Assembly (NCBI GenBank): GCA_038230275.1
Contig: JBBRNO010000018.1
Coordinates: 10,372-74,371, forward strand
Direction: 5' to 3'
Source: JANXXV01 sp038230275
GTDB lineage: Bacteria; Acidobacteriota; Terriglobia; Bryobacterales; Bryobacteraceae
Length of the DNA: 64,000 nt
Both the position numbers and the translations under genes were made by a program. Positions 26,551 through 34,751 of this stretch are shown one piece after another. Position 1 is the first letter of the stretch. Each line of letters opens with the position of its first letter. The notes beneath the pieces were generated by a model, which did not search any database, was not told the origin of the DNA, and saw nothing but the letters and a program-made list of their open reading frames with translations.

Positions 26551-26748
26551 TTGCCACTGAAGGTTCGCGAGGTCATCAAAGTGCCCAAATAGGCTTGGCG
26601 TCAAATGCGGACCGCGGGCGATCATCAAGTCTTCCAACGTTCCGACGGTCGTATCACCATAGTGTCGGGCAGACTTGGGGACGATGTTCGTCCGGGTACG
26701 TATCGTGGCATTCTGAGGCAAACCGGTACCGAGGAATTTAAACCGTGA
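26551..26748 (+). pseudogene. decayed HicA-type toxin with in-frame TAG
   Basis: One continuous frame reads PLKVREVIKVPK, then TAG (26590-26592), then AWRQMRTAGDHQVFQRSDGR, ITIVSGRLGDDVRPG and TYRGILRQTGTEEFKP-stop. This is the short HicA layout: the start helix, the catalytic His in AGDHQVF and the ILRQTG end. The frame after the stop is unbroken for 52 codons and overlaps the following hicB gene (GTGA, 26745-26748). No ATG start remains; TTG at 26551 is the best candidate. The toxin is therefore dead or produced only by readthrough, while its antitoxin gene is intact. Confidence 0.8.
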
Positions 26749-27029
26749 CGCGCAAATTCTCACCGGTGATCGATGGCGATGCTAACGGATACAGTGCCCA
26801 TGTTCCTGAACTTCCGTCAATCCTTATGACCGGCAGGTCCATGGACGACTTGGCGGCCCCTGCAATGGAAGCGATCAAGATGTATTGGGAAAGCATCCTA
26901 ATAGAACGGCCAGCCACATTGATGCTCCCAGAGATCAAAGTCGACCTCTTCCGTCTGAGTCAGGCCTCCGATTTTCCATCCCCAATGATGGACAGCGCGG
27001 TTGCGGCGGGGATGCTAGGTCAACGATAG
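26745..27029 (+). CDS. HicB-family antitoxin of the second module
   Basis: A 94-aa protein starting with GTG inside the last codons of the decayed hicA. KFSPVIDGDANGYSAHVPEL is the HicB N-terminal strand pattern, followed by the DDLAAPAMEAIKMYWES helix. The C-terminal third (LMLPEIKVDLFRLSQASDFP) is not clearly a DNA-binding domain. It belongs to a different HicB subtype from the 69-aa protein upstream. It might still restrain the intact HicA at 25987 or other HicA proteins; this is speculation. Confidence 0.75.
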   Translation: MTRKFSPVIDGDANGYSAHVPELPSILMTGRSMDDLAAPAMEAIKMYWESILIERPATLMLPEIKVDLFRLSQASDFPSPMMDSAVAAGMLGQR

Positions 27030-27047
27030 TGTAGACTGGCCGCTGCC

Positions 27048-28298
27048 ATGAGCAACGTGACTGTCAAACCCGCGCGTCCTCCGCTAATTGCGCCGGAGTG
27101 GCAGTTGATCGCGTTCCTGTGGTTCTGCTATGTGCTGAACCAGGCAGACCGGCAGGTGGTCTACACTCTTTTCCCCGCGCTGCAGAAGACTTTCGGATAT
27201 AGCAATGCGGTGCTCGGCTTGACCGGCGCGCTGTTCCTTTGGGTGTTCGGTGTGTTCTCGCCCATCGCGGGCATTCTGGGCGACCGGTTTTCAAAAAAAA
27301 CGCTGCTGGTGGGAAGTCTGGTGAGCTGGAGCTTCCTTACGGTGCTTTCCGGGCTATCGCCGAACGGAACATTTCTGCTGGTGTGCAGGGCGTTGCTGGG
27401 AGTTTCGGAATCGTTTTTCATGCCTGCAGGTTACGCGCTGATGGCGGCGGCGCACGGACCTAGCACTCGTTCGCGGGCGCTTGGGGTTTTCATGACCAGC
27501 CAGCTTATTGGCGTTGCAACCGGCGGGACCATTAGCGCGTTGATCGCGCAGAGGTTTAACTGGCGGGTGTCGTTTTGGGTGCTGGGCGGGATCGGGATGC
27601 TATTTGCGATTCCATTAAGCCGCTTTTTTCGCAGGATGCCGGAGGAGTTCTCCCGGTTGGAAAGCGGCAACAAGGCCGACCTGACCAGCTTTCTAGTTTT
27701 GTTCAAGATTCCGACGGTGCGGATCATCGCGTTCGCCGTGTCCGTGGCGACGTTCGGCCTGTTTCTTGTTTACACCTGGCTGCCGACTTTTCTGTTCGAT
27801 AAATTCCAGATCGGGCTGGCGCGGGCTGGCTTAGAAGCCAGCGTCTATCCGCAGATTGGAACCGCCTGCGGCCTGATGGTGGGGGGCTGGCTTGCCGACC
27901 ACTACAATTCTCAGGTGAAGGCTTCCCGGTTTTGGGTGATCCTCACCGCACTCTTCTGTGGAGCCCCTTGTATGTTTCTACTTGGCTCTACTGGCGATTT
28001 GGGCGGAGCACGCCTGGCGGCCATGGGCGTTGGATTCTTCGCCGGTTTCATCACGGGAAACCAGGCGGCGGCGACGTTTGATGTGGTGCCCATCCGGTTG
28101 CGCGCTTCCGCGATTGGAGTTCTGAATCTAGCGTCGGCTCTTGTTTCGGGCTTTGCTCCGCTGTTGGGCGGCCTGGCGCGAAGCACCATTGGTGTGGATA
28201 GCTTGATGTCATTTACCGCAGCGATGTACCTGATCACCGGTTTAGTCCTGTTGTATGGAGTTCTGCGGCATTTCGAAAAAGACAGCATTCATGATTGA
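27048..28298 (+). CDS. MFS transporter
   Basis: A 416-aa membrane protein with about 12 hydrophobic segments. The loop between helices 2 and 3 contains GILGDRFSKKTLL, the MFS signature, and DRQVVYTLFPALQ near the N-terminus fits sugar-acid or aromatic-acid transporters of the ACS type. The start is ATG at 27048, 18 nt after the HicB stop. Its 3' end overlaps the broken amidohydrolase (28291) by 8 nt, suggesting the original pair was uptake plus hydrolysis of one compound. Confidence 0.9.
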   Translation: MSNVTVKPARPPLIAPEWQLIAFLWFCYVLNQADRQVVYTLFPALQKTFGYSNAVLGLTGALFLWVFGVFSPIAGILGDRFSKKTLLVGSLVSWSFLTVLSGLSPNGTFLLVCRALLGVSESFFMPAGYALMAAAHGPSTRSRALGVFMTSQLIGVATGGTISALIAQRFNWRVSFWVLGGIGMLFAIPLSRFFRRMPEEFSRLESGNKADLTSFLVLFKIPTVRIIAFAVSVATFGLFLVYTWLPTFLFDKFQIGLARAGLEASVYPQIGTACGLMVGGWLADHYNSQVKASRFWVILTALFCGAPCMFLLGSTGDLGGARLAAMGVGFFAGFITGNQAAATFDVVPIRLRASAIGVLNLASALVSGFAPLLGGLARSTIGVDSLMSFTAAMYLITGLVLLYGVLRHFEKDSIHD

Positions 28299-28735
28299 TG
28301 TTCATAGCCACCACTTTTCCTATCCAGGACACTTTACCGATAGCTTTTGCGACCAGGCGCGGCACGCTCGCGGGGACGGGAAAGACCTGCCACTGCGGCA
28401 CACTGCGAGAAGACTATCGTGTCCGGCGGCAAGGCGAAGCTTTCGGGGCTCTGGGTGCCGGACGATGAAGTTGCCGCCTACCTGGACGCGCATCCGGAAA
28501 GACTAATCGGATTCCTTTCGTTGGATCCAACGCAACCGGGCTGGCAGGACGAACTGGAGCATGGGCATCGCGATCTGAAAATGAAGGGCATCCAGTTGAT
28601 GCCGATGCACGCGGGGTTCTATCCGAATGCGGGTGAATTCGATCCGATCTGGGAGCATGCCACCAAAGAGGGGCTGCCCCGTCCTGCTGCACACAGGCAC
28701 CGAATCACCTTCTTTTCACTGGAAAGTCGAAGGTA
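28291..28735 (+). pseudogene. amidohydrolase-family gene, two frameshifts, 3' end lost
   Basis: Begins MIDVHSHHFSYPGHF (metal-binding HxH). The frame then shifts before 28404 and continues EKTIVSGGKAKLSGLWVPDD and LIGFLSLDPTQPGWQDEL, LKMKGIQLMPMHAGFYP. A surplus C in the run 28677-28680 shifts it again to VLLHTGTESPSFHW, where the homology stops at about 28735, against the 3' end of the heptaheme cytochrome. The intact relative in this window is the amidohydrolase at 44324. Only about half the normal length remains, so this is a true pseudogene and not merely a sequencing slip. Confidence 0.85.
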
Positions 28736-28743
28736 GACGCTGG

Positions 28744-29709
28744 TCAGTTTGGGTAGGTGCTTCCGCGTGCGATGCGGATGCGATGGTCGGTGAATTGGAA
28801 GTAGCCGCCTGGGAAGTCTACCTTCGGCATGTGGCAACCGGCGCAGTCTTTTTGCCCCACCTTGCAGGTTTTAGCGGTTTGCGCGCTGTGGCAGTCCTGG
28901 CATTTTGCGTCATAGTAGGCGGTGCTCTTCACCATGGCTTCATGGGGATTGTGGCAGTTTACGCAACCGATGCGTTTGTCCCCGATGGAGGCGTTGTAAC
29001 ACTTACTGGTGGCCAGGCGGTAGGGTTGAAAACGTACGTTGTTGATGTCATGCGGGCCGTTTGCCTGCACGTGTTGCCAGGTTCTGTGGCAGGCCCCGCA
29101 GAAGTCTGAGAGTTCCTCATTACTCAACTGCGAGAGCTTGGCCGGTACGCTTGACGGCGACCGCGCGTGTTTTGGAGCATCGTCGTGACAGCGCTCGCAT
29201 TGAACGCCGGGCGAGGTTCCGGTGGTATGGCACGCGAAGCAGCGGGCCGCCTCCAGTTTGTCCACGCGGCGACCCGCGGCAAGCTCCAAATTGAATTGCG
29301 CCGGATTCCGGTGGCCGATGGTGACGTCGAGGCCATTCACCGCCGAGTAGAAGCTGATCTGACTTTCATACAGAGCCCCGCGGTATTCATAAAGGTAAGT
29401 CTGCCCCATGGAGCCGGCGCCGAAGGCCCATTGGAGATCCGCCGTGAGCGTCTTCCCTCCACCGGTGACTGTGTAGGTGACGCGCTTCCCGTCGCGGGCA
29501 ATGACGTACGTGTAGCCACCATTGGAAAATCGCAGCAGCGGATGTTTGTTCAGAATTTCGGAGTCGAGTGCGCGCGTTGCCGCATGCGCCATCGCTGTCA
29601 GAGGTTGAGTCTTGCTTTCTTTCGCGTGGCAGTTCCCGCATGATGAATCTTGCGCGAAGGCAGCGGCGCCACACAATGCAAAGATCGCGGCTGCCGTTTT
29701 CGTCATCAA
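28744..29709 (-). CDS. secreted heptaheme c-type cytochrome
   Basis: A 321-aa protein with signal peptide (MMTKTAAAIFALCGAAAFAQ) and seven CXXCH sites: CGNCH, CFACH, CERCH, CGACH, CVNCH, CQDCH and CAGCH. Residues between the first and second sites form a soluble beta region (about 40-140). The layout resembles the cytochrome c554/c3-like multihaem proteins used for periplasmic electron transfer; the CAGCHMP ... DHRIRI ending is common in that group. No reductase-type active-site motif is obvious. Its 3' end abuts the amidohydrolase pseudogene, marking a rearrangement breakpoint. The PhyH gene at 29735 is divergent, 25 nt away. Confidence 0.9.
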   Translation of the reverse strand: MMTKTAAAIFALCGAAAFAQDSSCGNCHAKESKTQPLTAMAHAATRALDSEILNKHPLLRFSNGGYTYVIARDGKRVTYTVTGGGKTLTADLQWAFGAGSMGQTYLYEYRGALYESQISFYSAVNGLDVTIGHRNPAQFNLELAAGRRVDKLEAARCFACHTTGTSPGVQCERCHDDAPKHARSPSSVPAKLSQLSNEELSDFCGACHRTWQHVQANGPHDINNVRFQPYRLATSKCYNASIGDKRIGCVNCHNPHEAMVKSTAYYDAKCQDCHSAQTAKTCKVGQKDCAGCHMPKVDFPGGYFQFTDHRIRIARGSTYPN

Positions 29710-29734
29710 GGCATCAGTGTACTATCGTGATCGT

Positions 29735-30583
29735 ATGTTGTCTGCGGAACTGGTAAATCAATTTCAGCGTGACGGATTTTGTTCGGCTACGGGGATTCTG
29801 CCGGGCGATGCGCTTAGCGCTCTGCTCGCGGACGTGGAAGCAATCTCCGCTGGAGCAACGGTGGCGAACCATGATTCCAGCCGCTTGGAGATGGAGCCGA
29901 ATCAACTGCCGGATGGCGCGCGCGTACGGCGGCTTTACGAGCCGTGCACGCACTATCCCCGGTTTCGCGCGCTCTCAGAATCCGGGGAACTGCTGGATTG
30001 TCTGGCGCGGTTGCTGGGCGAAAATCTGCTGTTCCATTACAGCAAGCTGAACATGAAACCGGCGGCCATCGGTTCGGTAGTGGAGTGGCATCAGGACCTG
30101 GCGTACTATCCGATGACCAACAGCGATTCGCTGGCGGTTTTGTTTTATCTCGACGATGCGGACCGCCAGAATGGATGCCTGCAAGTGATCCCTGGAGTCC
30201 ATGGCAACGGAATTATGGACCACACCTCCAGCGGATACTTTCGCGGGCAGATCACGGAACGCGTCGATGAATCCCGTGCAGTCGCGATTGAGGGCGGGGC
30301 GGGAACGGCCATCTTCCTGCATGGAATGACGCCGCACGCTTCGGCGCCAAATACATCACAACGGGCGCGGAGAACGCTGATTTTGGGTTACAGGGCTGCG
30401 GATGCTTACCCAATCTACGTGGGTGAGACAACGCCCAACGCCGAGCGCTACGTGCGGCTGGTTCGCGGCGCATTTTGTTCCCGTGCGCGGCTTACCGCAA
30501 TGGAGATGCCCATTCCAAGGTACGAGACGGTGCCGAAGTCACTCTACGAATTGCAGCAGCGGTTTCGCGAGCAGAAAGCTTAA
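29735..30583 (+). CDS. phytanoyl-CoA dioxygenase (PhyH) family protein
   Basis: Start at 29735 (MLSAELVNQFQRDGFC), the usual beginning of this family; the frame extends upstream through the divergent cytochrome promoter. The 282-aa protein has the Fe(II) facial triad as WHQDLAYYP (His-x-Asp) and LHGMTPHASAPN (distal His), and an Arg in RARRTLILGYR that would bind 2-oxoglutarate. These enzymes hydroxylate small molecules; substrate unknown. It converges on a second PhyH gene with stop codons overlapping. Confidence 0.9.
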   Translation: MLSAELVNQFQRDGFCSATGILPGDALSALLADVEAISAGATVANHDSSRLEMEPNQLPDGARVRRLYEPCTHYPRFRALSESGELLDCLARLLGENLLFHYSKLNMKPAAIGSVVEWHQDLAYYPMTNSDSLAVLFYLDDADRQNGCLQVIPGVHGNGIMDHTSSGYFRGQITERVDESRAVAIEGGAGTAIFLHGMTPHASAPNTSQRARRTLILGYRAADAYPIYVGETTPNAERYVRLVRGAFCSRARLTAMEMPIPRYETVPKSLYELQQRFREQKA

Positions 30584-31419
30584 GTTTTCTTATTGGCTCG
30601 TCTTTGCACTTCCATGAGCATTTCAGCAACGGGCATGGAAGGATCCAGATCGCGAGGCTTCCTGCCTGTCCCGTCCATTGACTCTTTGGTGTTCCACTTC
30701 GAATAGAGCAACCCAGGAAGAGCGGGGTCGGCCTTTAAGTAAAGTCTGCTGGGGATTTCGGTCCACTCGTTGGTGCGGGGGCGGTTCGCCAGCCAATAGT
30801 AAAGGTGCAGAGTACGTCGTTGGCGTGAGTGTGGTTTGAGTTTTCCGGAGTGGATACAGCGCCCATGAAAAATAATCGCGGTTCCGGCGGGTCCGGTGAT
30901 ATCGAATTCGTTGCCGGGTTCCACCTGCTCCGGTTTCATATCAACTAACCGGTTGTGAGTCTCCGGGACGATGCTGAAACAGTGATCGTTTTCGGAAACA
31001 TCGGTCAGGTAATAAATCACCGAGACGTATTGGATCTCCATACGGCGGTTGTAGTCGCGAATCAGGTCTCGATGAAAACCTTTGATATCGCTAGGCTTGG
31101 CTGTGGGTTCGCGAATGACCACGGAGAATTCTTCGAAAGCGATCTCTTCGCCGAAGTAGCTCCGCAGCGGCCCTAACGTGGCTGGATTCTCAATGGTGAA
31201 ATCCAACTCGCCGGTGCGGGAGAGAAGATCCACGCACTGCATCAGCGAATCATTGAACTTGGCCCACGCCGCGGAATTGGATTCAAGGTCGTTGTCGAGC
31301 ACGCGGTTTGCCAGCGCGATCTGGGCGGGGGTGAGTGCGCCGGGAATGACGGCAAAACCCTGCTGCTGGATGAGGCCGCAAATCTCCTGGTGACTTTGGG
31401 CGACGGCCGGACTTGGCAT
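30580..31419 (-). CDS. phytanoyl-CoA dioxygenase (PhyH) family protein
   Basis: A 279-aa protein with Fe(II) ligands in GFHRDLIRDYN (His-x-Asp) and FHGRCIHSGKLKPHS, and Arg in RRTLHLYYWLAN. It is only distantly similar to the convergent PhyH at 29735, so a recent local duplication is unlikely. No signal peptide. It is the first gene on its strand, divergent from the SDR at 31512 with 92 nt between, in which I see no clear regulatory site. Confidence 0.9.
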   Translation of the reverse strand: MPSPAVAQSHQEICGLIQQQGFAVIPGALTPAQIALANRVLDNDLESNSAAWAKFNDSLMQCVDLLSRTGELDFTIENPATLGPLRSYFGEEIAFEEFSVVIREPTAKPSDIKGFHRDLIRDYNRRMEIQYVSVIYYLTDVSENDHCFSIVPETHNRLVDMKPEQVEPGNEFDITGPAGTAIIFHGRCIHSGKLKPHSRQRRTLHLYYWLANRPRTNEWTEIPSRLYLKADPALPGLLYSKWNTKESMDGTGRKPRDLDPSMPVAEMLMEVQRRANKKT

Positions 31420-31511
31420 GAGTGGACTTTAACAGAAACTCCGGCAGATGAAAATTACACGTCCAGGATGCTGGAAGCGGGATTTTCGATCTGGCTGGAG
31501 ACGACTACTGT

Positions 31512-32279
31512 ATGGAAGCGGCACTCGAAATGGACAGGCTAAAGGACAAAGTTGCGATCGTCACCGGCGGCGCAAATGGAATTGGAAAGGCAATCGCCGA
31601 TTTATTTGCGGAAGAAGGCGCATGGGTGCTGGTGGTGGACATTGAGGCCCAGGCAGGCAATGCAACCGTGAGCGAAATTCGGGAACGGGGCGGGTGGGCG
31701 GAGTTCTGCCATGGAGACGTCGCAAGCACGGCGGACGTTGCGCGTGCGGTGGCAGTGGCCGCGGGCAGGAACGGCCGCATCGACATCCTCTGCAACAATG
31801 CGGCGTATCTTGGGCAATTTCACGCCATTCTGGAATCGACCGACGCGGAATGGAGCAAGTGCATCCAAATCGCTTTGATGGGCAGGCACTACTTCACGAA
31901 AGCAACGCTGCCTTACATGATTGAACAGCGCAAAGGGTCGATCGTTAACATTGTGTCCATCCAGGCTATGGCGGGCATGATGACGTCGGTGGCATACACA
32001 GCTACAAAGGCAGCTCTGCTTGGCTATACTCTCAGCGCGGCTTACGATTACGGCCCACGGAATATCCGAGTCAATTCGTTGTGTCCTGGAGCGATACAAA
32101 CCCGGATTTCGGCAAAGGCAGGGGACCCGCATTATCAGTGGCAGTGCGATGGCACGGTGCTGGGGCGCGTAGGATATCCGCGTGAGGTGGCTTATGCGGC
32201 GTTGTTTCTGGCGTCTGACGAAGCATCGTACGTGACCGGCGTGACCCTTCCCGTGGACGGTGGATGGACTTCGAAGTAA
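31512..32279 (+). CDS. short-chain dehydrogenase/reductase
   Basis: A 255-aa SDR with TGGANGIGKA, NNAAYLG and catalytic YTATKAA; C-terminal GVTLPVDGGWTS. Two starts are possible: 31512 (with GGAG 12 nt upstream) or an ATG at 31530 that gives MDRLKDKVAIVTGG, the commoner beginning. A second SDR follows 9 nt after its stop. The pair resembles paired SDRs in sugar or hydroxy-acid catabolic loci; cofactor and substrate are not evident. Confidence 0.9.
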   Translation: MEAALEMDRLKDKVAIVTGGANGIGKAIADLFAEEGAWVLVVDIEAQAGNATVSEIRERGGWAEFCHGDVASTADVARAVAVAAGRNGRIDILCNNAAYLGQFHAILESTDAEWSKCIQIALMGRHYFTKATLPYMIEQRKGSIVNIVSIQAMAGMMTSVAYTATKAALLGYTLSAAYDYGPRNIRVNSLCPGAIQTRISAKAGDPHYQWQCDGTVLGRVGYPREVAYAALFLASDEASYVTGVTLPVDGGWTSK

Positions 32280-32288
32280 AGTAATCCA

Positions 32289-33071
32289 ATGGACAAACGC
32301 AAACTTGAGGGCCGCGTCGCCTTGATTACCGGCGCCAGCCGCGGGATCGGCCGTGCGATTGCGCGCGGCTATGCAAAAGAAGGCGCGGTGATTGCCGTCA
32401 CTGCCCGAACGGAAGGCGGCCTGCTCGCGTTGGTGGAAGAAGTACAGGCGGCGGGCGGAACAGCGCTGGCGATTCGCGCGGATCTGGTTGACGGCGCGGC
32501 GCCGGCGGAAGTCATGCGGCAGGTGCTGGAAACCTTCGGCACCATCGATATCCTGGTCAACAATGCAGGTATCGGAAGCAGTTCCAGTCCGAGGCCGGTG
32601 GTTGATTTCGACGATGAGTTTTGGAACAGGACATTGACGTTGAATCTGACGGTGCCTTACAAGTTTTCGAAAGCTGTTCTTCCGAGCATGATTGCGAAAA
32701 AATGGGGCCGGATTATTAACATCGCTTCGATCAATGGCAAATTGCCGGCGCTTCACGGAGCGGCTTATACGGCGTCCAAGCACGGCCTGCTGGGCCTGAC
32801 GCGGACGCTGGCATTGGAGGTGGCGCGGGATGGAATCACGGTGAACGCCATTTGCCCGGGCCCGGTACGAACGGAAATGAATGAACGCCGGGTGGAATAC
32901 GACGCGAAACGGCTGGGGTTAACGGTGACGGAACTGGAGGCTCGCCTCACGCCGATCGGGCGGCGGCTGGAACCGGAAGAGATTGTCCCGATGGCTGTGC
33001 TGCTGGCTTCGAACGAATCGGCCGCTATCACCGGGCAGGCGTTTAACGTTTGCGGCGGAGTGGCTACTTAG
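32289..33071 (+). CDS. short-chain dehydrogenase/reductase, FabG-like
   Basis: A 260-aa SDR with TGASRGIGRA, NNAG and YTASKHG, and a PGPVRTEM segment before the flexible lid. This pattern is close to 3-oxoacyl-ACP reductase FabG, but context with another SDR and no fatty-acid genes suggests a catabolic role. The gene's 3' end overlaps the convergent TPR gene by 8 nt. Confidence 0.9.
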   Translation: MDKRKLEGRVALITGASRGIGRAIARGYAKEGAVIAVTARTEGGLLALVEEVQAAGGTALAIRADLVDGAAPAEVMRQVLETFGTIDILVNNAGIGSSSSPRPVVDFDDEFWNRTLTLNLTVPYKFSKAVLPSMIAKKWGRIINIASINGKLPALHGAAYTASKHGLLGLTRTLALEVARDGITVNAICPGPVRTEMNERRVEYDAKRLGLTVTELEARLTPIGRRLEPEEIVPMAVLLASNESAAITGQAFNVCGGVAT

Positions 33072-34509
33072 CCTGCTTGGCCAGCACCGCCGCGCGGGCC
33101 AGCGCAATGCGAGCGCCGGCCGCGTCACCCTTGTCGCGAAGGGTCATTCCCAGTGCATACTGCGCCTGCGGGCTGTCCGGAGCCAGCTCGGCGGCCCGGC
33201 GAAACGCTTTCAACGCATCGTCGATGCGGTTCAAATTTCGCAACGCCAGGCCGAGGTTGAAGACGGCTTCCAGATACTGCGGATCCAGCTCCGCGGCGAG
33301 CCGCAGGTGCTTGGCGGCATCTTCGAACTGCTCATGCTTTGCCAGCAGGGAGCCTAAGTTGTTGTGCGCCTCCGCGAGCCAGGGATCGAGTTCGAGAGAC
33401 TTCTCGAATTCGTCTTTCGCCGGCGATTCCCGATCGGTTTGCAGGTAGACGGAACCGAGATTGAGGTGTGCGCGCGCGTTGCCGGGTTCCAGTTCCAGGG
33501 CGGTCTTCAGCTCTCGAATTCCGGCATCCACGTCCCCCACGCCCACTAGCGCGAGTCCGAAATACATGTGATTGCCAGCCGAAGCATGCAAAGCCAAAGC
33601 GGAACGAAACGACTTCAGCGCATCCTGAGGCTGACCGGCGCGAAGGTAGCGAATGCCTTCGCTTTGGAGCGCTTGGGCATCCTGCAGCTCCTGAGCGCGT
33701 TTCCGCAGGGCGACCACGCGCGCTAGCTCCTGCTTGCCTTCTTCTTCGTGGTGGTCGCGTAGTAGAGCCTGCGCCAAAGTGTATCGTGTGGCTGCGTCGC
33801 TGGGTTCGCGGTTCAAAACCTCACGGCATTCGTCGATCACTTTGCTCCATTGGTGTTGAGACATCAGGATGGAAATCAACTGGCGGCGAGCTTCGAGAAG
33901 ATCGGGGTTGCCGCGGATGGCCGCTTGAAATTCAGAAATGCTCGCACTTTCGTCGGCTTGCCGTTTGAGCAGCAACGCGTAATTCAAATGTACGTTTGCA
34001 TTTGCTGGAGCGAGGCGGAGGGCGCGTTCGAACAGCGGCTTGGCCTCGGCAGCGTTCCTGTCTCCGATGTCGACCCCCAGATTCATCAACGCGTCCACAT
34101 GCTTAGGATCCAGGCTGAGTGCCTTCCGGTATTCCGGAATGCCGGCGCCTTTGCCGGGATCCGCGCGGTCCAGCGTGAGGGCAAGATTGTAGTGCGCACG
34201 CACGGAACCCGGCGCGACGGCGACCGCTTTGCGGAACATGCCGAGCGCCAGTTTCCACTCTTTGCGCTCCGCGTAGGCGATACCGAGCTCGACCAGGATT
34301 TCCGCGTTGAGGGGTTCGAGCTCGCGCGCTTGGCTTAGTTCCAGAATGGCCGGAGACCAGAGACCTTTGTCGCCGTACTCGAGCGCTTTCAGGTAGTGTG
34401 CCCGAGCCTCTGGGTTCTTAACCGGGGAAGCTTCTTCGGCACGAAGGGCAGCGACGTGCGAGGCAGCGACCAACACGATCGTCACCACCGCGGATTGCCG
34501 CAGGAACAT
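33064..34509 (-). CDS. exported TPR-repeat protein
   Basis: A 481-aa protein with signal peptide (MFLRQSAVVTIVLVAASHVAA) followed by about eleven 34-residue TPR units (for example ALGMFRKAVAVAPGSVRAHY and AHLNLGSVYLQTDRES). TPR arrays bind peptides or partner proteins; here in the periplasm. It is divergent from the Oar-like receptor at 34752, and a second TPR gene follows that receptor at 38033, so the receptor is bracketed by TPR proteins. Confidence 0.9.
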   Translation of the reverse strand: MFLRQSAVVTIVLVAASHVAALRAEEASPVKNPEARAHYLKALEYGDKGLWSPAILELSQARELEPLNAEILVELGIAYAERKEWKLALGMFRKAVAVAPGSVRAHYNLALTLDRADPGKGAGIPEYRKALSLDPKHVDALMNLGVDIGDRNAAEAKPLFERALRLAPANANVHLNYALLLKRQADESASISEFQAAIRGNPDLLEARRQLISILMSQHQWSKVIDECREVLNREPSDAATRYTLAQALLRDHHEEEGKQELARVVALRKRAQELQDAQALQSEGIRYLRAGQPQDALKSFRSALALHASAGNHMYFGLALVGVGDVDAGIRELKTALELEPGNARAHLNLGSVYLQTDRESPAKDEFEKSLELDPWLAEAHNNLGSLLAKHEQFEDAAKHLRLAAELDPQYLEAVFNLGLALRNLNRIDDALKAFRRAAELAPDSPQAQYALGMTLRDKGDAAGARIALARAAVLAKQAK

Positions 34510-34633
34510 AACGTTATTTTACGGAGTTGCAGGCGTGATTTCAATGCCTTCGCGCTTCGTAGAACCATTAATCGATACCGGAGGAAGGGCGTAGAACTTT
34601 CGTCCAGCAACATGGACGAGAACTATAAAGACC

Positions 34634-34661
34634 TTGACTTACTTTGCGGCAAGAGTAATCT
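34634..34661 (+). promoter_or_regulatory. putative sigma-70-like promoter for the Oar-like receptor
   Basis: TTGACT at 34634-34639 and TAATCT at 34656-34661, spacing 16 nt, 90 nt upstream of the receptor start. Match to consensus is moderate. The rest of the 242-bp gap 34510-34751 shows an SD-like GGAGGCGAT just before the ATG and nothing else I can name. Confidence 0.35.
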
Positions 34662-34751
34662 GAATCTATTAGCTTCATGTTAAGCCTGCGGTCTGTCTTG
34701 AAACTTCCTTCGTGTCCAGGAAGCCAATTTAAACGGTGATTTGGAGGCGAT

